From Gordonia iterans (lineage in GTDB: Bacteria; Actinomycetota; Actinomycetes; Mycobacteriales; Mycobacteriaceae): a DNA stretch of 64,000 bases. Each line of letters begins with the position of its first letter. Within the stretch, counting starts at the first letter, position 1. The position numbers and the translations under genes are program-made. The notes under the pieces are model-generated. The model was not told the DNA's origin. It searched no databases and worked only from the letters and a program-made list of their open reading frames with translations. Positions 39,172-47,203 of the stretch are shown here, in pieces. The stretch covers positions 2,542,001-2,606,000 of the forward strand of contig NZ_CP027433.1 of the NCBI RefSeq assembly GCF_002993285.1. The letters are read 5' to 3'.

Positions 39172-40454
39172 GCGGTACGGACCGGCTCCTCGATCTCGCG
39201 CGGAGCGTCGTCGTATTCCGCCTGGGCGTCCGAGCCCTCCGCCGCACGACGACGCAGCGCGAGCAGCAGCACGAGGCCGATGGTGACCACCTGAAGCACT
39301 CCCCCGCCGATCAATGAGGCGCGCGGCCCGTACAGTTCGGCGAAGCAGCCCAGCAGCGGCGCACCGAGCGGTGTGCCGCCCATCAGGACCGTCATGTAGA
39401 GCGCCATCACGCGACCGCGCACCTGCGGGTCGACACTGGTCTGGATGTACATGTTGGCCGCGGTCAGGGTGAGCAGCACCGACAGTCCCACCACAGGCAA
39501 GCTGATCGCGTACCAGACATAGTTCGGCGCCAGCCCGGACACCGCGATCAGCACGCCGACCAGGATGGCCGTCGACACGAGGAAGCGCAGGCTCGGCGCC
39601 CGGCTCCGGCGGGCGGCGAGGAGTGCGCCCAGCAGGGTGCCGACTCCCATGATGGACCCGAGCAGCCCGTACGCCGCCGCACCGAGCCGGAACTCGCCTT
39701 GCACCATGAGTGCGTTCGTCATCTGGAAGTTCATCCCGAACGTGCCGACGGCGAACGCCACCCCGAGCGCGATCATCAGGTCTGTCCGCCGGAAGACGTA
39801 CCAGAAACCCTCGCGCAGTTGACCTCTCGCGCGCGGCAACGGCACCGATCGGGCGAGTTTGCGCCGGTCGAGTGCGACGAGTGCCAGGAGGAAGGCCAGG
39901 TAGCTCACCGCATTGGTGAGGATCGCCCAGCCGGGGCCCGCCCACGCCATGATGAGTCCAGCGATCCCGGGCCCGATCAGGCGCGCCGCGTTGAACGACG
40001 AACTGTTGAGCCCGATCGCGTTGGTCAGATGATCGGCGCCGGCCACCTCGGAGACGAAGGACTGTCGTGCGGGCGCGTCGAGCGCGGCGCCGATCCCGAA
40101 GAGGAACGCGAACGCGTAGACGTGGATCGTGGCGGCCGTCCCCGTGACGGCGAGGACGCCGAGAAGAAGCGCGGACAGCGCCATCCACGACTGCGTGACG
40201 ATGAGCAGCTTGCGCTTGTCGAATCGGTCGGCCAGCAGTCCTCCGACCGGCGAAAGCACCAGTGCGGGAAGGAACTGCAATGCAGTGGTGATTCCCACGG
40301 CCATCGCCGAACCGCCGGAGAGCTGCAGCACCAGCCAGTCTTGGGCCACCCGCTGAATCCAGGTGCCGATGTTGGAGATCAGGGCTCCGGAGGCGTAGAT
40401 CCGGAAATTGGGTACCGACAGCGCAGCGAACGTCTGACTGCGCACCGATCCCAC
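39054..40454 (-). CDS. MFS exporter (EntS/enterobactin-exporter-like)
   Basis: 466 residues with about 12 membrane helices. It begins FAALSVPNFRIYASGALISNIG, seen as NFRIYASGALISNIGTW, and shows LLADRFDKRKLL between helices 2 and 3, PARQSFVSEVAG, and RGRVMALYMTVLMGGTPLG, all typical of the MFS_3 group. A drug or siderophore efflux role is likely. The polar C-terminal tail (about 60 residues) is encoded opposite the end of the neighbouring gene. GTG start at 40454 after AGGAGG. Confidence 0.88.
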   Translation of the reverse strand: MGSVRSQTFAALSVPNFRIYASGALISNIGTWIQRVAQDWLVLQLSGGSAMAVGITTALQFLPALVLSPVGGLLADRFDKRKLLIVTQSWMALSALLLGVLAVTGTAATIHVYAFAFLFGIGAALDAPARQSFVSEVAGADHLTNAIGLNSSSFNAARLIGPGIAGLIMAWAGPGWAILTNAVSYLAFLLALVALDRRKLARSVPLPRARGQLREGFWYVFRRTDLMIALGVAFAVGTFGMNFQMTNALMVQGEFRLGAAAYGLLGSIMGVGTLLGALLAARRSRAPSLRFLVSTAILVGVLIAVSGLAPNYVWYAISLPVVGLSVLLTLTAANMYIQTSVDPQVRGRVMALYMTVLMGGTPLGAPLLGCFAELYGPRASLIGGGVLQVVTIGLVLLLALRRRAAEGSDAQAEYDDAPREIEEPVRTAQPVGVQPVSRARSEPPSTTTAAANDHAVTSTTSQSVLR

Positions 40455-40541
40455 CGTCGCCGACCTCCTCTGCTACCCGAAGTAGTACAACGACGAGGAC
40501 GCTCCGGGTATTCCGGCGGCGCCGCCGGTAGCGCGGAAGGT

Positions 40542-41546
40542 TCAGTGCAGCGGCGCGGGCGGCTCACCGTCGCCGAACGGGTGACCGCCGAGCGCTTCCC
40601 GGCCGTGCGGGGTGTTCCAGCCGTCCAGCTCGGGGCCCTTCGGCACGATCCCGGACGGATTGATGTCGCGGTGGACCTCGTAGTAGTGCCGCTTGATGTG
40701 GTCGAAGTTCGTGCTGTCCCCGAACCCGGGGGTCTGATAGAGATCACGCGCGTACGCCCAGAGCACCGGCATCTCGGAGAGCTTGGACCGGTTGCACTTG
40801 AAGTGCCCGTGATAGACGGCATCGAATCGGGCCAGGGTGGTGAACAGCCGGATGTCGGCCTCGGTGAGCGTGTCCCCCACCAAATAGCGCTGATCGGCCA
40901 GGCGCTCGGACAGCCAGTCCAGCCGGGCGAACAGCTGGTCGTAGGCGGCGTCGTAGGCCTCCTGCGATCCGGCGAAGCCGCACCGGTACACGCCGTTGTT
41001 CACGTCCCGGTAGACCACGGCGTTGACCGCGTCGATCTCTTCGCGCAGGTCCTCCGGGTACAGCCGGGGTGCGCCCGGACGGTGATAGTCCACCCACTCC
41101 GTCTCGAAGTCCAGCGTGATCTGCGGGAAGTCGTTGGTCACCACGCCGCCGCTGCGCACGTCGACGACGGCAGGCACCGTGATGCCCTTCTCGTAGCCGG
41201 GGATCCGCGTGAAGTACGCGTCCTGCAGGCGCGGGATGCCCAGAACCGGATCCACGCCGCCGGGATCGAGGTCGAAGGTCCACGATCGTTTGTCGTGGGT
41301 CGGCCCGCAGACGCCCATCGAGATCACTCGCTCGAGACCGAGCAGGCGGCGCACGATGATCGCGCGGTTGGCCCACGGACACGCGTACGAGACCACCAGG
41401 CGGTAGCGCCCGGGCTCCACCGGGTAGCCGTCGCGGCCGTCGCGGGTGATCCGCGTCTCGATGTAGCGGGTGTCGCGCTCGTACGGCTGGTCGGCCAGGA
41501 CGTAGGCGCCCTGCTCGCTGGTCTGGGAATCGTCCGGAGTCGCCAT
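40542..41546 (-). CDS. Xi-class glutathionyl/mycothiol-type hydroquinone reductase (GST fold)
   Basis: 334 residues. The thioredoxin-like N-terminal part carries the active-site motif YACPWANR (about Cys56), and the C-terminal helical domain contains GDTLTEADIRLFTTLARFD. Xi-class GSTs reduce conjugated quinones. Actinobacteria make mycothiol instead of glutathione, so the physiological thiol is probably mycothiol; that is inference. ATG at 41546 (MATPDDSQTSEQG) chosen over upstream codons without homology. Confidence 0.87.
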   Translation of the reverse strand: MATPDDSQTSEQGAYVLADQPYERDTRYIETRITRDGRDGYPVEPGRYRLVVSYACPWANRAIIVRRLLGLERVISMGVCGPTHDKRSWTFDLDPGGVDPVLGIPRLQDAYFTRIPGYEKGITVPAVVDVRSGGVVTNDFPQITLDFETEWVDYHRPGAPRLYPEDLREEIDAVNAVVYRDVNNGVYRCGFAGSQEAYDAAYDQLFARLDWLSERLADQRYLVGDTLTEADIRLFTTLARFDAVYHGHFKCNRSKLSEMPVLWAYARDLYQTPGFGDSTNFDHIKRHYYEVHRDINPSGIVPKGPELDGWNTPHGREALGGHPFGDGEPPAPLH

Positions 41547-41562
41547 GACTCCAGGGTAGTGA

Positions 41563-42255
41563 CTACTTCCGTGCGGCGGCGGAGGCGTCGCCGGAAAGCG
41601 TTCCGTCGACGAAGCCCTCCGTGTCTTCGGCGGAGACCTCGGCGATGGCCTCCTCGAGATCGCCGGAGACGTCGGCGATCGCCTCGGCCTCCTCCTCAAT
41701 CGGGCCTTCCAGCGCGCGGGCCAGTTCCGCGGCGACGTCGATGTAGCGCGCCTTGCGGACCTCGGGCTTGTCGATCTCCTCGGCGACGGTCTTGGCGATC
41801 ACCCGGCGGATCTCCGAGTCGACCTGCGCGAGGTTGCGGATGATCTCGCCGCGCATGTTGCGCGAGGCCACGTCGACGAACACGTCGCGCGGCGCCGGCG
41901 GATCCACCTCGATGCGGAGCTCGAGCGGCTCGGCGCAGCGCACCGTCAGCGGCAGTGTGATGAGACCGTCGACGTCGTACTGCAGACGATCGAGTTTGAG
42001 GTCGATCAGCAGGCCGATGGCCAGCGGCAGCCGCACGGTGAACGTGATCAGCTCGCCGACTTCGCGGGAGATCTCCGGTTCGGCGATCTTCACATCCGCC
42101 ACCACCTTGACCATCCCGCCGGGACCGGCCGGCAGCGGTCCGACCTGGAACTCTTCTCCCGCGATCGCCGCGAAAGCGGCACCGATACGCGCTTCGGTCA
42201 CCGCGATCTCGAAGAAGTTGCGGCCGAATTCTTCGTAAGTGAGGTATTCAGGCAC
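41563..42255 (-). CDS. Conserved hypothetical protein
   Basis: 230 residues; family not recognised. It starts PEYLTYEEFGRNFFEIAVTEARIGAAF, seen as EYLTYEEFGRNFFEIAVT, with a beta-rich middle (ISREVGELITFTVRLPLAIGLL) and a strongly acidic, Ala-rich tail (EEEAEAIADVSGDLEEAIAEV). No signal peptide or membrane helix. GTG at 42255 is chosen because AAGGA lies 6 bases upstream; the ATG at 42273 has no ribosome site. Lies 16 bases upstream of the GST gene on the same strand. Confidence 0.72.
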   Translation of the reverse strand: MPEYLTYEEFGRNFFEIAVTEARIGAAFAAIAGEEFQVGPLPAGPGGMVKVVADVKIAEPEISREVGELITFTVRLPLAIGLLIDLKLDRLQYDVDGLITLPLTVRCAEPLELRIEVDPPAPRDVFVDVASRNMRGEIIRNLAQVDSEIRRVIAKTVAEEIDKPEVRKARYIDVAAELARALEGPIEEEAEAIADVSGDLEEAIAEVSAEDTEGFVDGTLSGDASAAARK

Positions 42256-42312
42256 CGGTACATCCTTGCGCATATGTGGGCGATTGGCGAACCATCACGG
42301 AAAAGTCCCTGA

Positions 42313-42879
42313 TCACCGGCGGGGCCGGACCGAGGCGTCCGCCCATCGCGGTGGACACGGGGTCCCCGGCAGGGTCTGCCGCTCGAAATGCCACCACTCG
42401 TTGTCGAACGTGCGGCACAGACCCCAGCGGTACCCGTGCCGCTGCAGCCAGGCCGCGCCGGCACGCGGTGCGACGTCGATCGCCTCCCCGGTGACGTGCG
42501 TCGACTCGGTCGGCGGCAGGACCCACCGGCGCGCCGCGCCGGGACTTCCGTAGATGCGCAGGCCCTCACGCCAGAGCACTGCTTGCTCGGCACGGCTGCG
42601 CTTGCCCGAGTTGATCCGCAGCGGCACCCCGGCCGCGCGGGCGTCGCGCTCGGCGAGCGTGTAGGCCACCGCGAGGTCGGTCGCCAGACCCGCAGTGCCC
42701 GCCGCCAGCGGAATGCCCAGGAGCTGCGCGCGCTGGGTCGAGGCGGGAGCGGCCTGCACCGGGTCGGCACTCGCCGGCGCAGCGGCGAGCCCGGCCGCCA
42801 CCGCGCCTGCGGCGCCGAGGGACAGCAGCCGGAGAAGTCGTCGTCGGGGCCGGGCCGAGTGGATGTTCACGCGGCTCAT
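42313..42879 (-). CDS. Secreted VanY-type D-Ala-D-Ala carboxypeptidase (M15)
   Basis: 188 residues. A signal peptide (basic RPRRRLLRLLSL, hydrophobic AAGAVAAGLAAAPASA) is followed by an M15B domain with zinc ligands and catalytic residues STHVTGEAIDV (His128, Asp135) and EWWHFE (Glu161, His164). It would trim peptidoglycan stem peptides outside the membrane. ATG overlaps the ligase stop by 4 bases, so it is translated after the ligase gene, an odd pairing of functions. Confidence 0.88.
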   Translation of the reverse strand: MSRVNIHSARPRRRLLRLLSLGAAGAVAAGLAAAPASADPVQAAPASTQRAQLLGIPLAAGTAGLATDLAVAYTLAERDARAAGVPLRINSGKRSRAEQAVLWREGLRIYGSPGAARRWVLPPTESTHVTGEAIDVAPRAGAAWLQRHGYRWGLCRTFDNEWWHFERQTLPGTPCPPRWADASVRPRR

Positions 42880-44468
42880 TGTGCCAGCCCGGCCGGGCCC
42901 GGCGCGTTGCGCAGCAGATCGGCGACAGTGTCGGCTTCGCTCGGGGGCTTGGCGTCGTCGCCGATCCGGTAGCGCTTGACGCGCGCGAACCGCAGGGCGA
43001 TGCCGCCCGGATACCTGCTCGACCGCTGCACGCCGTCGATCGCGATCTCCACGACGGTCGTCGGCTCGAGCGCGAGCACGTATCCGTCGTCGCCCTCGGC
43101 GATCGTCGGGAAGTACTCGGTCTGCCAGCGCAGTAGCTCGTCGGTCAAGCCCTTGAACGTCTTGCCGACCATCACGAACCCGCCCGGATCGCCGAACCGT
43201 CCCTCCGGATCCCGCGCACCCAGGTGCAGATTCGACAGCCACCCCGAACGCCGGCCGGAACCTCGTTCGACGGCGAGCACCACCAGGTCGAAGGTAAAGA
43301 CCGGCTTCACCTTGACCCAGTGCGCGCCGCGCCGCCCGGCGGCGTACGGGGCGGCAAGTGATTTGACCACCACGCCCTCGTGCCCGGCGGCGAGCGCCTC
43401 GTCGAGCACCGCCTGGGCCGCGGCGGCCGGATCGGGGTCGCCGGGCGCGGTCTCGACGCCCGCGATCAGGGACCCGCCGACCATCGCACGCAGGAGACGG
43501 CGCCGAACCCGCAGCGGCTCGTCGATCAGGCTGCGGCCGTCGCCGTAGAGGAGATCGAAGAAGCTGACCGAGAGCTCGACAGGCAGCTCGCCCTCCGTCG
43601 CGGCACCGCCGAACCGGCTCATCGTGTCCTGGAACGGACGGGCCCGGCCGTCCTCGTCGAGCGTCAGCGTCTCGCCGTCGAGCACCAGGTCGCCGCCGGG
43701 GAGTGCCCTCACGAGTTCGACGATCTCGGGGACCCGCTCGGTCACCTCGGCCAGGCTCCTGGTGTAGGCCCGGACTCGGCCGCCCACCCGGTGCACTTGC
43801 AGCCGGGCGCCGTCGAGTTTGTACTCGACTGACGCCGGACCGGTCACCGAGACCGCCTCGGCCACATCCGGCGCCGAGGCCGCAAGCATCGGCTGCACCG
43901 CGACGCCGGGGGTCAGATCGATCCGCTCGAGGTCGTCGCCGCGCAGGGCCGCGGCCGCCGTCGCGCCCAGATCGCCCGACAGCATCGCCGCCCGGCGCAC
44001 CGTCTCCTTCGGCAGTCGCACCGCCGTCGCGACCGCATCGGTGACGATGCCGCTGAGCGCCCCGGTCCTGACCTCCCCGGTCATCACCCGGATCAGGAAG
44101 TCCTGCTCTACCCGCGTCGCCGCGGCGAGCAGACCGGTCAGCGCCGCTGACCGTCGGGCGGCCGAGCCCGGCCCGTGCGCGTCGGCCAGGTCGCCGAAGG
44201 CGCGGTCGACGTCGCCGATCGACAGCGTCCCCGTCTCGGCGGCCGCCGGCAGCCCCCGCCGGAGCGTCCGCCAGCCGACGCCGAGACGCCCCTGCACGGG
44301 CCTGCCGAGCAGCAGCCCCACAGCGGCCGGGGCCTCGTCGGGCCGGAGTCGGCCCAACACCTCGGCGAATGCGGCGGTCTTGGCGTTACGTGAGCGCGTC
44401 GCGGCCGCCCGGCCCGCCGCATCGACGATGTCGGCGAGCGGGGTGCCGGCCGGATCCTCGCTGTCCAC
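42876..44468 (-). CDS. ligB: ATP-dependent DNA ligase (LigB-like)
   Basis: 530 residues. N-terminal DNA-binding domain (about 1-200), then the adenylation domain with the nucleotidyl lysine in VEYKLDGARLQ (Lys217), motif III SFFDLLYGDG, motif IV EGVVVKS and motif V HWVKVKP, then the OB domain. It seals nicks with ATP, in addition to the NAD-dependent housekeeping LigA. GTG at 44468. Its promoter is back-to-back with that of the uracil-DNA glycosylase gene. Confidence 0.92.
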   Translation of the reverse strand: MDSEDPAGTPLADIVDAAGRAAATRSRNAKTAAFAEVLGRLRPDEAPAAVGLLLGRPVQGRLGVGWRTLRRGLPAAAETGTLSIGDVDRAFGDLADAHGPGSAARRSAALTGLLAAATRVEQDFLIRVMTGEVRTGALSGIVTDAVATAVRLPKETVRRAAMLSGDLGATAAAALRGDDLERIDLTPGVAVQPMLAASAPDVAEAVSVTGPASVEYKLDGARLQVHRVGGRVRAYTRSLAEVTERVPEIVELVRALPGGDLVLDGETLTLDEDGRARPFQDTMSRFGGAATEGELPVELSVSFFDLLYGDGRSLIDEPLRVRRRLLRAMVGGSLIAGVETAPGDPDPAAAAQAVLDEALAAGHEGVVVKSLAAPYAAGRRGAHWVKVKPVFTFDLVVLAVERGSGRRSGWLSNLHLGARDPEGRFGDPGGFVMVGKTFKGLTDELLRWQTEYFPTIAEGDDGYVLALEPTTVVEIAIDGVQRSSRYPGGIALRFARVKRYRIGDDAKPPSEADTVADLLRNAPGPAGLAQ

Positions 44469-44474
44469 GTGTCG

Positions 44475-44495
44475 AGTGTAGGGCGCGACTACGGT
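44475..44495. promoter_or_regulatory. Divergent leaderless promoters between ligB and udgB
   Basis: Only 33 bases separate the two starts. TACGGT (44490-44495) ends 6 bases before the plus-strand ATG at 44502; on the minus strand TACACT (44475-44480) ends 6 bases before the GTG at 44468. Both genes would be read as leaderless messages, and the -35 region of each must lie inside the coding region of the other. Confidence 0.55.
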
Positions 44496-44501
44496 GAGGG
44501 A

Positions 44502-45605
44502 ATGGCTTCGCGAGGCACCACCGCGCCGGCACGCGCCCGGTCGATGCGCACCGTGGCCGAACTCGACGCGTTGGTGACCACCTGTTACGCCTGTCCGCGA
44601 CTGGTGGCCTGGCGAGAAAAGGTCGCCCGGACCAAACGAGCCGCCTTCGCCGACCAGACCTATTGGGGCAGAGCGGTTCCCGGGTTCGGCCCGGACGATG
44701 CGGCGATCCTCGTCGTCGGTCTCGCACCTGCCGCCAACGGCGCCAACCGGACCGGGCGGATGTTCACCGGCGATCGCAGCGGGGACTTCCTGTTCGCGGC
44801 GCTGTACCGCGTCGGGCTCGCCAGCCAGGGCGAGGCCTGGTCGATCGACGACGGCCTCGAACTGTACCGAACACGGATCTCGTCGCCCGTGCACTGCGCG
44901 CCGCCGGAGAACAAGCCGACGCCGCAGGAGCGGCGTACCTGTTCGCCGTATCTCGCCCGCGAAGTGGAGTTGCTGGCGCCGACGCTCCGTTCCGTGGTGG
45001 TGCTGGGCGCCTTCGGATGGCAAGCGCTGCTGGCGGTGATGACCGACTCCGGCTGGACGGTGCCGAAGCCGCGGCCCAAATTCGGGCACGGCGCCGAGGC
45101 GACGGTGCGCCATCCGAACGGCCGGACTCTGCTGCTGATCGGCTGTTTCCACGTGAGTCAGCACAATACGTTCACCGGGCGGCTCACGCCGGGCATGCTG
45201 GACGATGTGCTGAACCGTGCCAAGGACCACGCGGCCGGAGGCCACGACCGCCCCGGCGTCCGCGTACGACGGATCTACGACGATCCCGAACCCGACGACG
45301 GGGCCCGCGTGCTGGTCGACCGGCTGTGGGCCCGCGGTGTGAGCAAAGAGCGCGCACATCTGACCGAGTGGTGCAAGACTGTCGCGCCGTCCACGGGCCT
45401 ACGGCAGTGGTACGGACACGATCCGGCCAGATTCGACGAATTCGCCGCGAAATACCGCGCCGAGCTCGAGACCGGCGACGAGCAACGAGCGGCGCTGGCG
45501 CACCTGCGTGCACTCGCCGCGCAGGGACCCCTGACGTTGCTGACCGCGACCAAGCAGCCGGCGATCAGCGAGGCCGAGGTGCTCCGCCGCATCCTCTCCT
45601 CCTGA
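44502..45605 (+). CDS. udgB: Family 5 uracil-DNA glycosylase fused to DUF488
   Basis: 367 residues in two parts. Residues 1-245 are a UdgB-type uracil-DNA glycosylase: iron-sulfur cysteines C28-x2-C31, C132 and C147; motif GLAPAANGANRTGRMFTGD (73-91); and CFHVSQHNTFTGRLTP (215-230). Residues 250-367 are a complete DUF488 domain (RVRRIYDDPEPDDGARVLVDRLW in parts RIYDDP and GARVLVDRLWARGVSKE; LTLLTATKQ). The join (KDHAAGGHDRPG) has no stop, so it is a true fusion. UdgB removes uracil and hypoxanthine from DNA; DUF488 has no settled function. Weak ribosome site; probably leaderless. Confidence 0.9.
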   Translation: MASRGTTAPARARSMRTVAELDALVTTCYACPRLVAWREKVARTKRAAFADQTYWGRAVPGFGPDDAAILVVGLAPAANGANRTGRMFTGDRSGDFLFAALYRVGLASQGEAWSIDDGLELYRTRISSPVHCAPPENKPTPQERRTCSPYLAREVELLAPTLRSVVVLGAFGWQALLAVMTDSGWTVPKPRPKFGHGAEATVRHPNGRTLLLIGCFHVSQHNTFTGRLTPGMLDDVLNRAKDHAAGGHDRPGVRVRRIYDDPEPDDGARVLVDRLWARGVSKERAHLTEWCKTVAPSTGLRQWYGHDPARFDEFAAKYRAELETGDEQRAALAHLRALAAQGPLTLLTATKQPAISEAEVLRRILSS

Positions 45606-45616
45606 GCGGCCGCAGC

Positions 45617-46438
45617 CTAACCTTCGTCGAGGGCGAGCTGCTCGACGTACGCGCCCTGCCAGACCGAGTCGAACGGGGTGTTCGCGGCGAGCCGGCCTTC
45701 GATCCCCGCGGTGACGAACTCCTTCGCGAACTCGACGGCGTCCTCGATGCCGGCGCCCTTGGCCAGCTCGGCGGTGATCGCCGCGGCCAGGGTGCAGCCC
45801 GCGCCGGAGACGCGTTCGTCGCCGACCTTGGCAGCCTTGAACACGGTGGCCTGCTCGCCGTCGTACAGCACGTCGATCGCCTCGTCCCCCGGCAGTTCCA
45901 CGCCGCCCTTGACCACCACGTACTGGGGGCCGAGCGCGTGGATCCGGCGGGCGGCCTCGATCAGGTCCGCCTCCGACGCGATCGAGTCCAGGCCGGCGAG
46001 GACGGAGGCCTCGAAGAGATTGGGGGTCACCACAGTGGCCAGGGGCAGCACCTTCTCCCGCAGTGCGGTGTCGGTGTCCAGGGCCGCGCCGGGCTCCTGC
46101 CCCTTGCAGATCAGGACGGGATCCAGGACCACGTGCCGCCACTGCTGCCGGCCGAGCGCCTGGGCGACCACGTCGATGGTGGCCGGCGTGCCGAGCATGC
46201 CGATCTTGACCACGTCCAGCGGATGCGCGGCGGTGGCCGCTTCGATCTGATCGGCGATCACCTGTGGGTCCACCGGAACGAACCGGTGGGCCCACGCGTT
46301 GGCCGGGTCGAACGACACGATGCAGGTGACGGTGCCGACGCCGTACACGCCCAATTCCTGGAAGGTCTTCAGGTCGGCTTGCAGACCGGCCCCGCCGGTC
46401 GCTTCGGAACCGGCGATGACATACGCGAGATCAACCAC
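45617..46438 (-). CDS. Pyridoxine/hydroxymethylpyrimidine kinase (PdxK/ThiD family)
   Basis: 273 residues of the ribokinase-like fold. N-terminal AYVIAGSEATGGAGLQADLKTF holds the substrate loop, seen as GSEATGGAGLQADLKTF; the C-terminal anion hole and catalytic base lie in ERVSGAGCTLAAAITAEL (GAGC). Members phosphorylate pyridoxine/pyridoxal or HMP; sequence alone does not separate them, though the single domain without thiE or thiC neighbours leans to vitamin B6 salvage. GTG at 46438; convergent with the udgB fusion gene, 11 bases apart. Confidence 0.83.
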   Translation of the reverse strand: MVDLAYVIAGSEATGGAGLQADLKTFQELGVYGVGTVTCIVSFDPANAWAHRFVPVDPQVIADQIEAATAAHPLDVVKIGMLGTPATIDVVAQALGRQQWRHVVLDPVLICKGQEPGAALDTDTALREKVLPLATVVTPNLFEASVLAGLDSIASEADLIEAARRIHALGPQYVVVKGGVELPGDEAIDVLYDGEQATVFKAAKVGDERVSGAGCTLAAAITAELAKGAGIEDAVEFAKEFVTAGIEGRLAANTPFDSVWQGAYVEQLALDEG

Positions 46439-46468
46439 GGTCCTCAGCGTACCGGCGTTCGGACCGCA

Positions 46469-46500
46469 CTTGACCCTCACATCGTGACAAGCTCTTCACT
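46469..46500 (+). promoter_or_regulatory. MerR-type promoter before the HEAT/MerR pair
   Basis: A -35 TTGACC (46470-46475) and a possible -10 TTCACT (46495-46500) are 19 bases apart, the long spacing that MerR activators correct by bending DNA. The region carries a dyad: CTTGACCC (46469-46476) against GTGACAAG (46484-46491), 6 of 8 positions complementary. The MerR-HEAT protein made from the second gene is the obvious candidate to bind it. Confidence 0.45.
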
Positions 46501-46528
46501 CAGAGTGCGACAACGCAAGGAGGCACTC

Positions 46529-47203
46529 ATGGACACGACGACTCACCGCCCCGCATCGACGATCACCCGGGCGCTGCGCGCCGACGACTCGTCGGTTCGG
46601 CTGCGCGCAGCGATGGCCGCCGGATCGACCCCCGACCAGGCCCTCGTACGGATACTGATCGAGCGGAGCGCGGTGGAGCCGGACTTCTTCGTCCGGGACA
46701 TGCTGACCTGGGCGCTCACCCGGCATCCCGACGAGGTCACCGTCCCGCTGCTGCTGCACGAGGCGCGCGATCGCACCGGCCGGGGACGGAGCCAAGCGCT
46801 CCACACCTTGTCGAAGATCGGCGATCCACGCGGTTGGTCGGCGATCACCCGGGACCTGCTTCTCGATCCGGACGAGGAAGTAGCCGGCGCCGCATGGCGA
46901 GCCGCAGTCGTGCTGGTTCCCGAGAGCGAGAGGCGCGCGCTCGTCGATGTCCTCGCCACCCGCCTCGGTCGCGGCGAGCGGGATCTGCAGCGCAGCCTGA
47001 GCCGCGCGCTCGCGGCCCTCGGCGGTGCGGCGGAGGAGGCGATCGCCGCTGCGTCGACCCATCCGGACCCCGACGTCCGGGCCCACGCGACCGCCACTCG
47101 CCGCCTGATCGACGACCCGGACGCCGACGTCGGCGCGGCGGTGGAAGAGGCCCGCCGGGTGCACGCGCTGGGCCGCCCGCAGAGCGGGGAGGTCGAGTGC
47201 TGA
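46529..47203 (+). CDS. HEAT-repeat protein
   Basis: 224 residues made of short alpha-helical repeats of HEAT/PBS-lyase style (for example LTWALTRHPDEVTVPLLLHEA, seen as WALTRHPDEVTVPLLLHEA, and LHTLSKIGDPRGWSAITRDLL). No catalytic domain, signal peptide or membrane segment. Such repeats bind proteins or DNA. ATG after CAAGGAGG. The downstream MerR gene, which carries its own HEAT repeats, starts inside the last codons (7-base overlap), so the two proteins are made together. Confidence 0.82.
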   Translation: MDTTTHRPASTITRALRADDSSVRLRAAMAAGSTPDQALVRILIERSAVEPDFFVRDMLTWALTRHPDEVTVPLLLHEARDRTGRGRSQALHTLSKIGDPRGWSAITRDLLLDPDEEVAGAAWRAAVVLVPESERRALVDVLATRLGRGERDLQRSLSRALAALGGAAEEAIAAASTHPDPDVRAHATATRRLIDDPDADVGAAVEEARRVHALGRPQSGEVEC

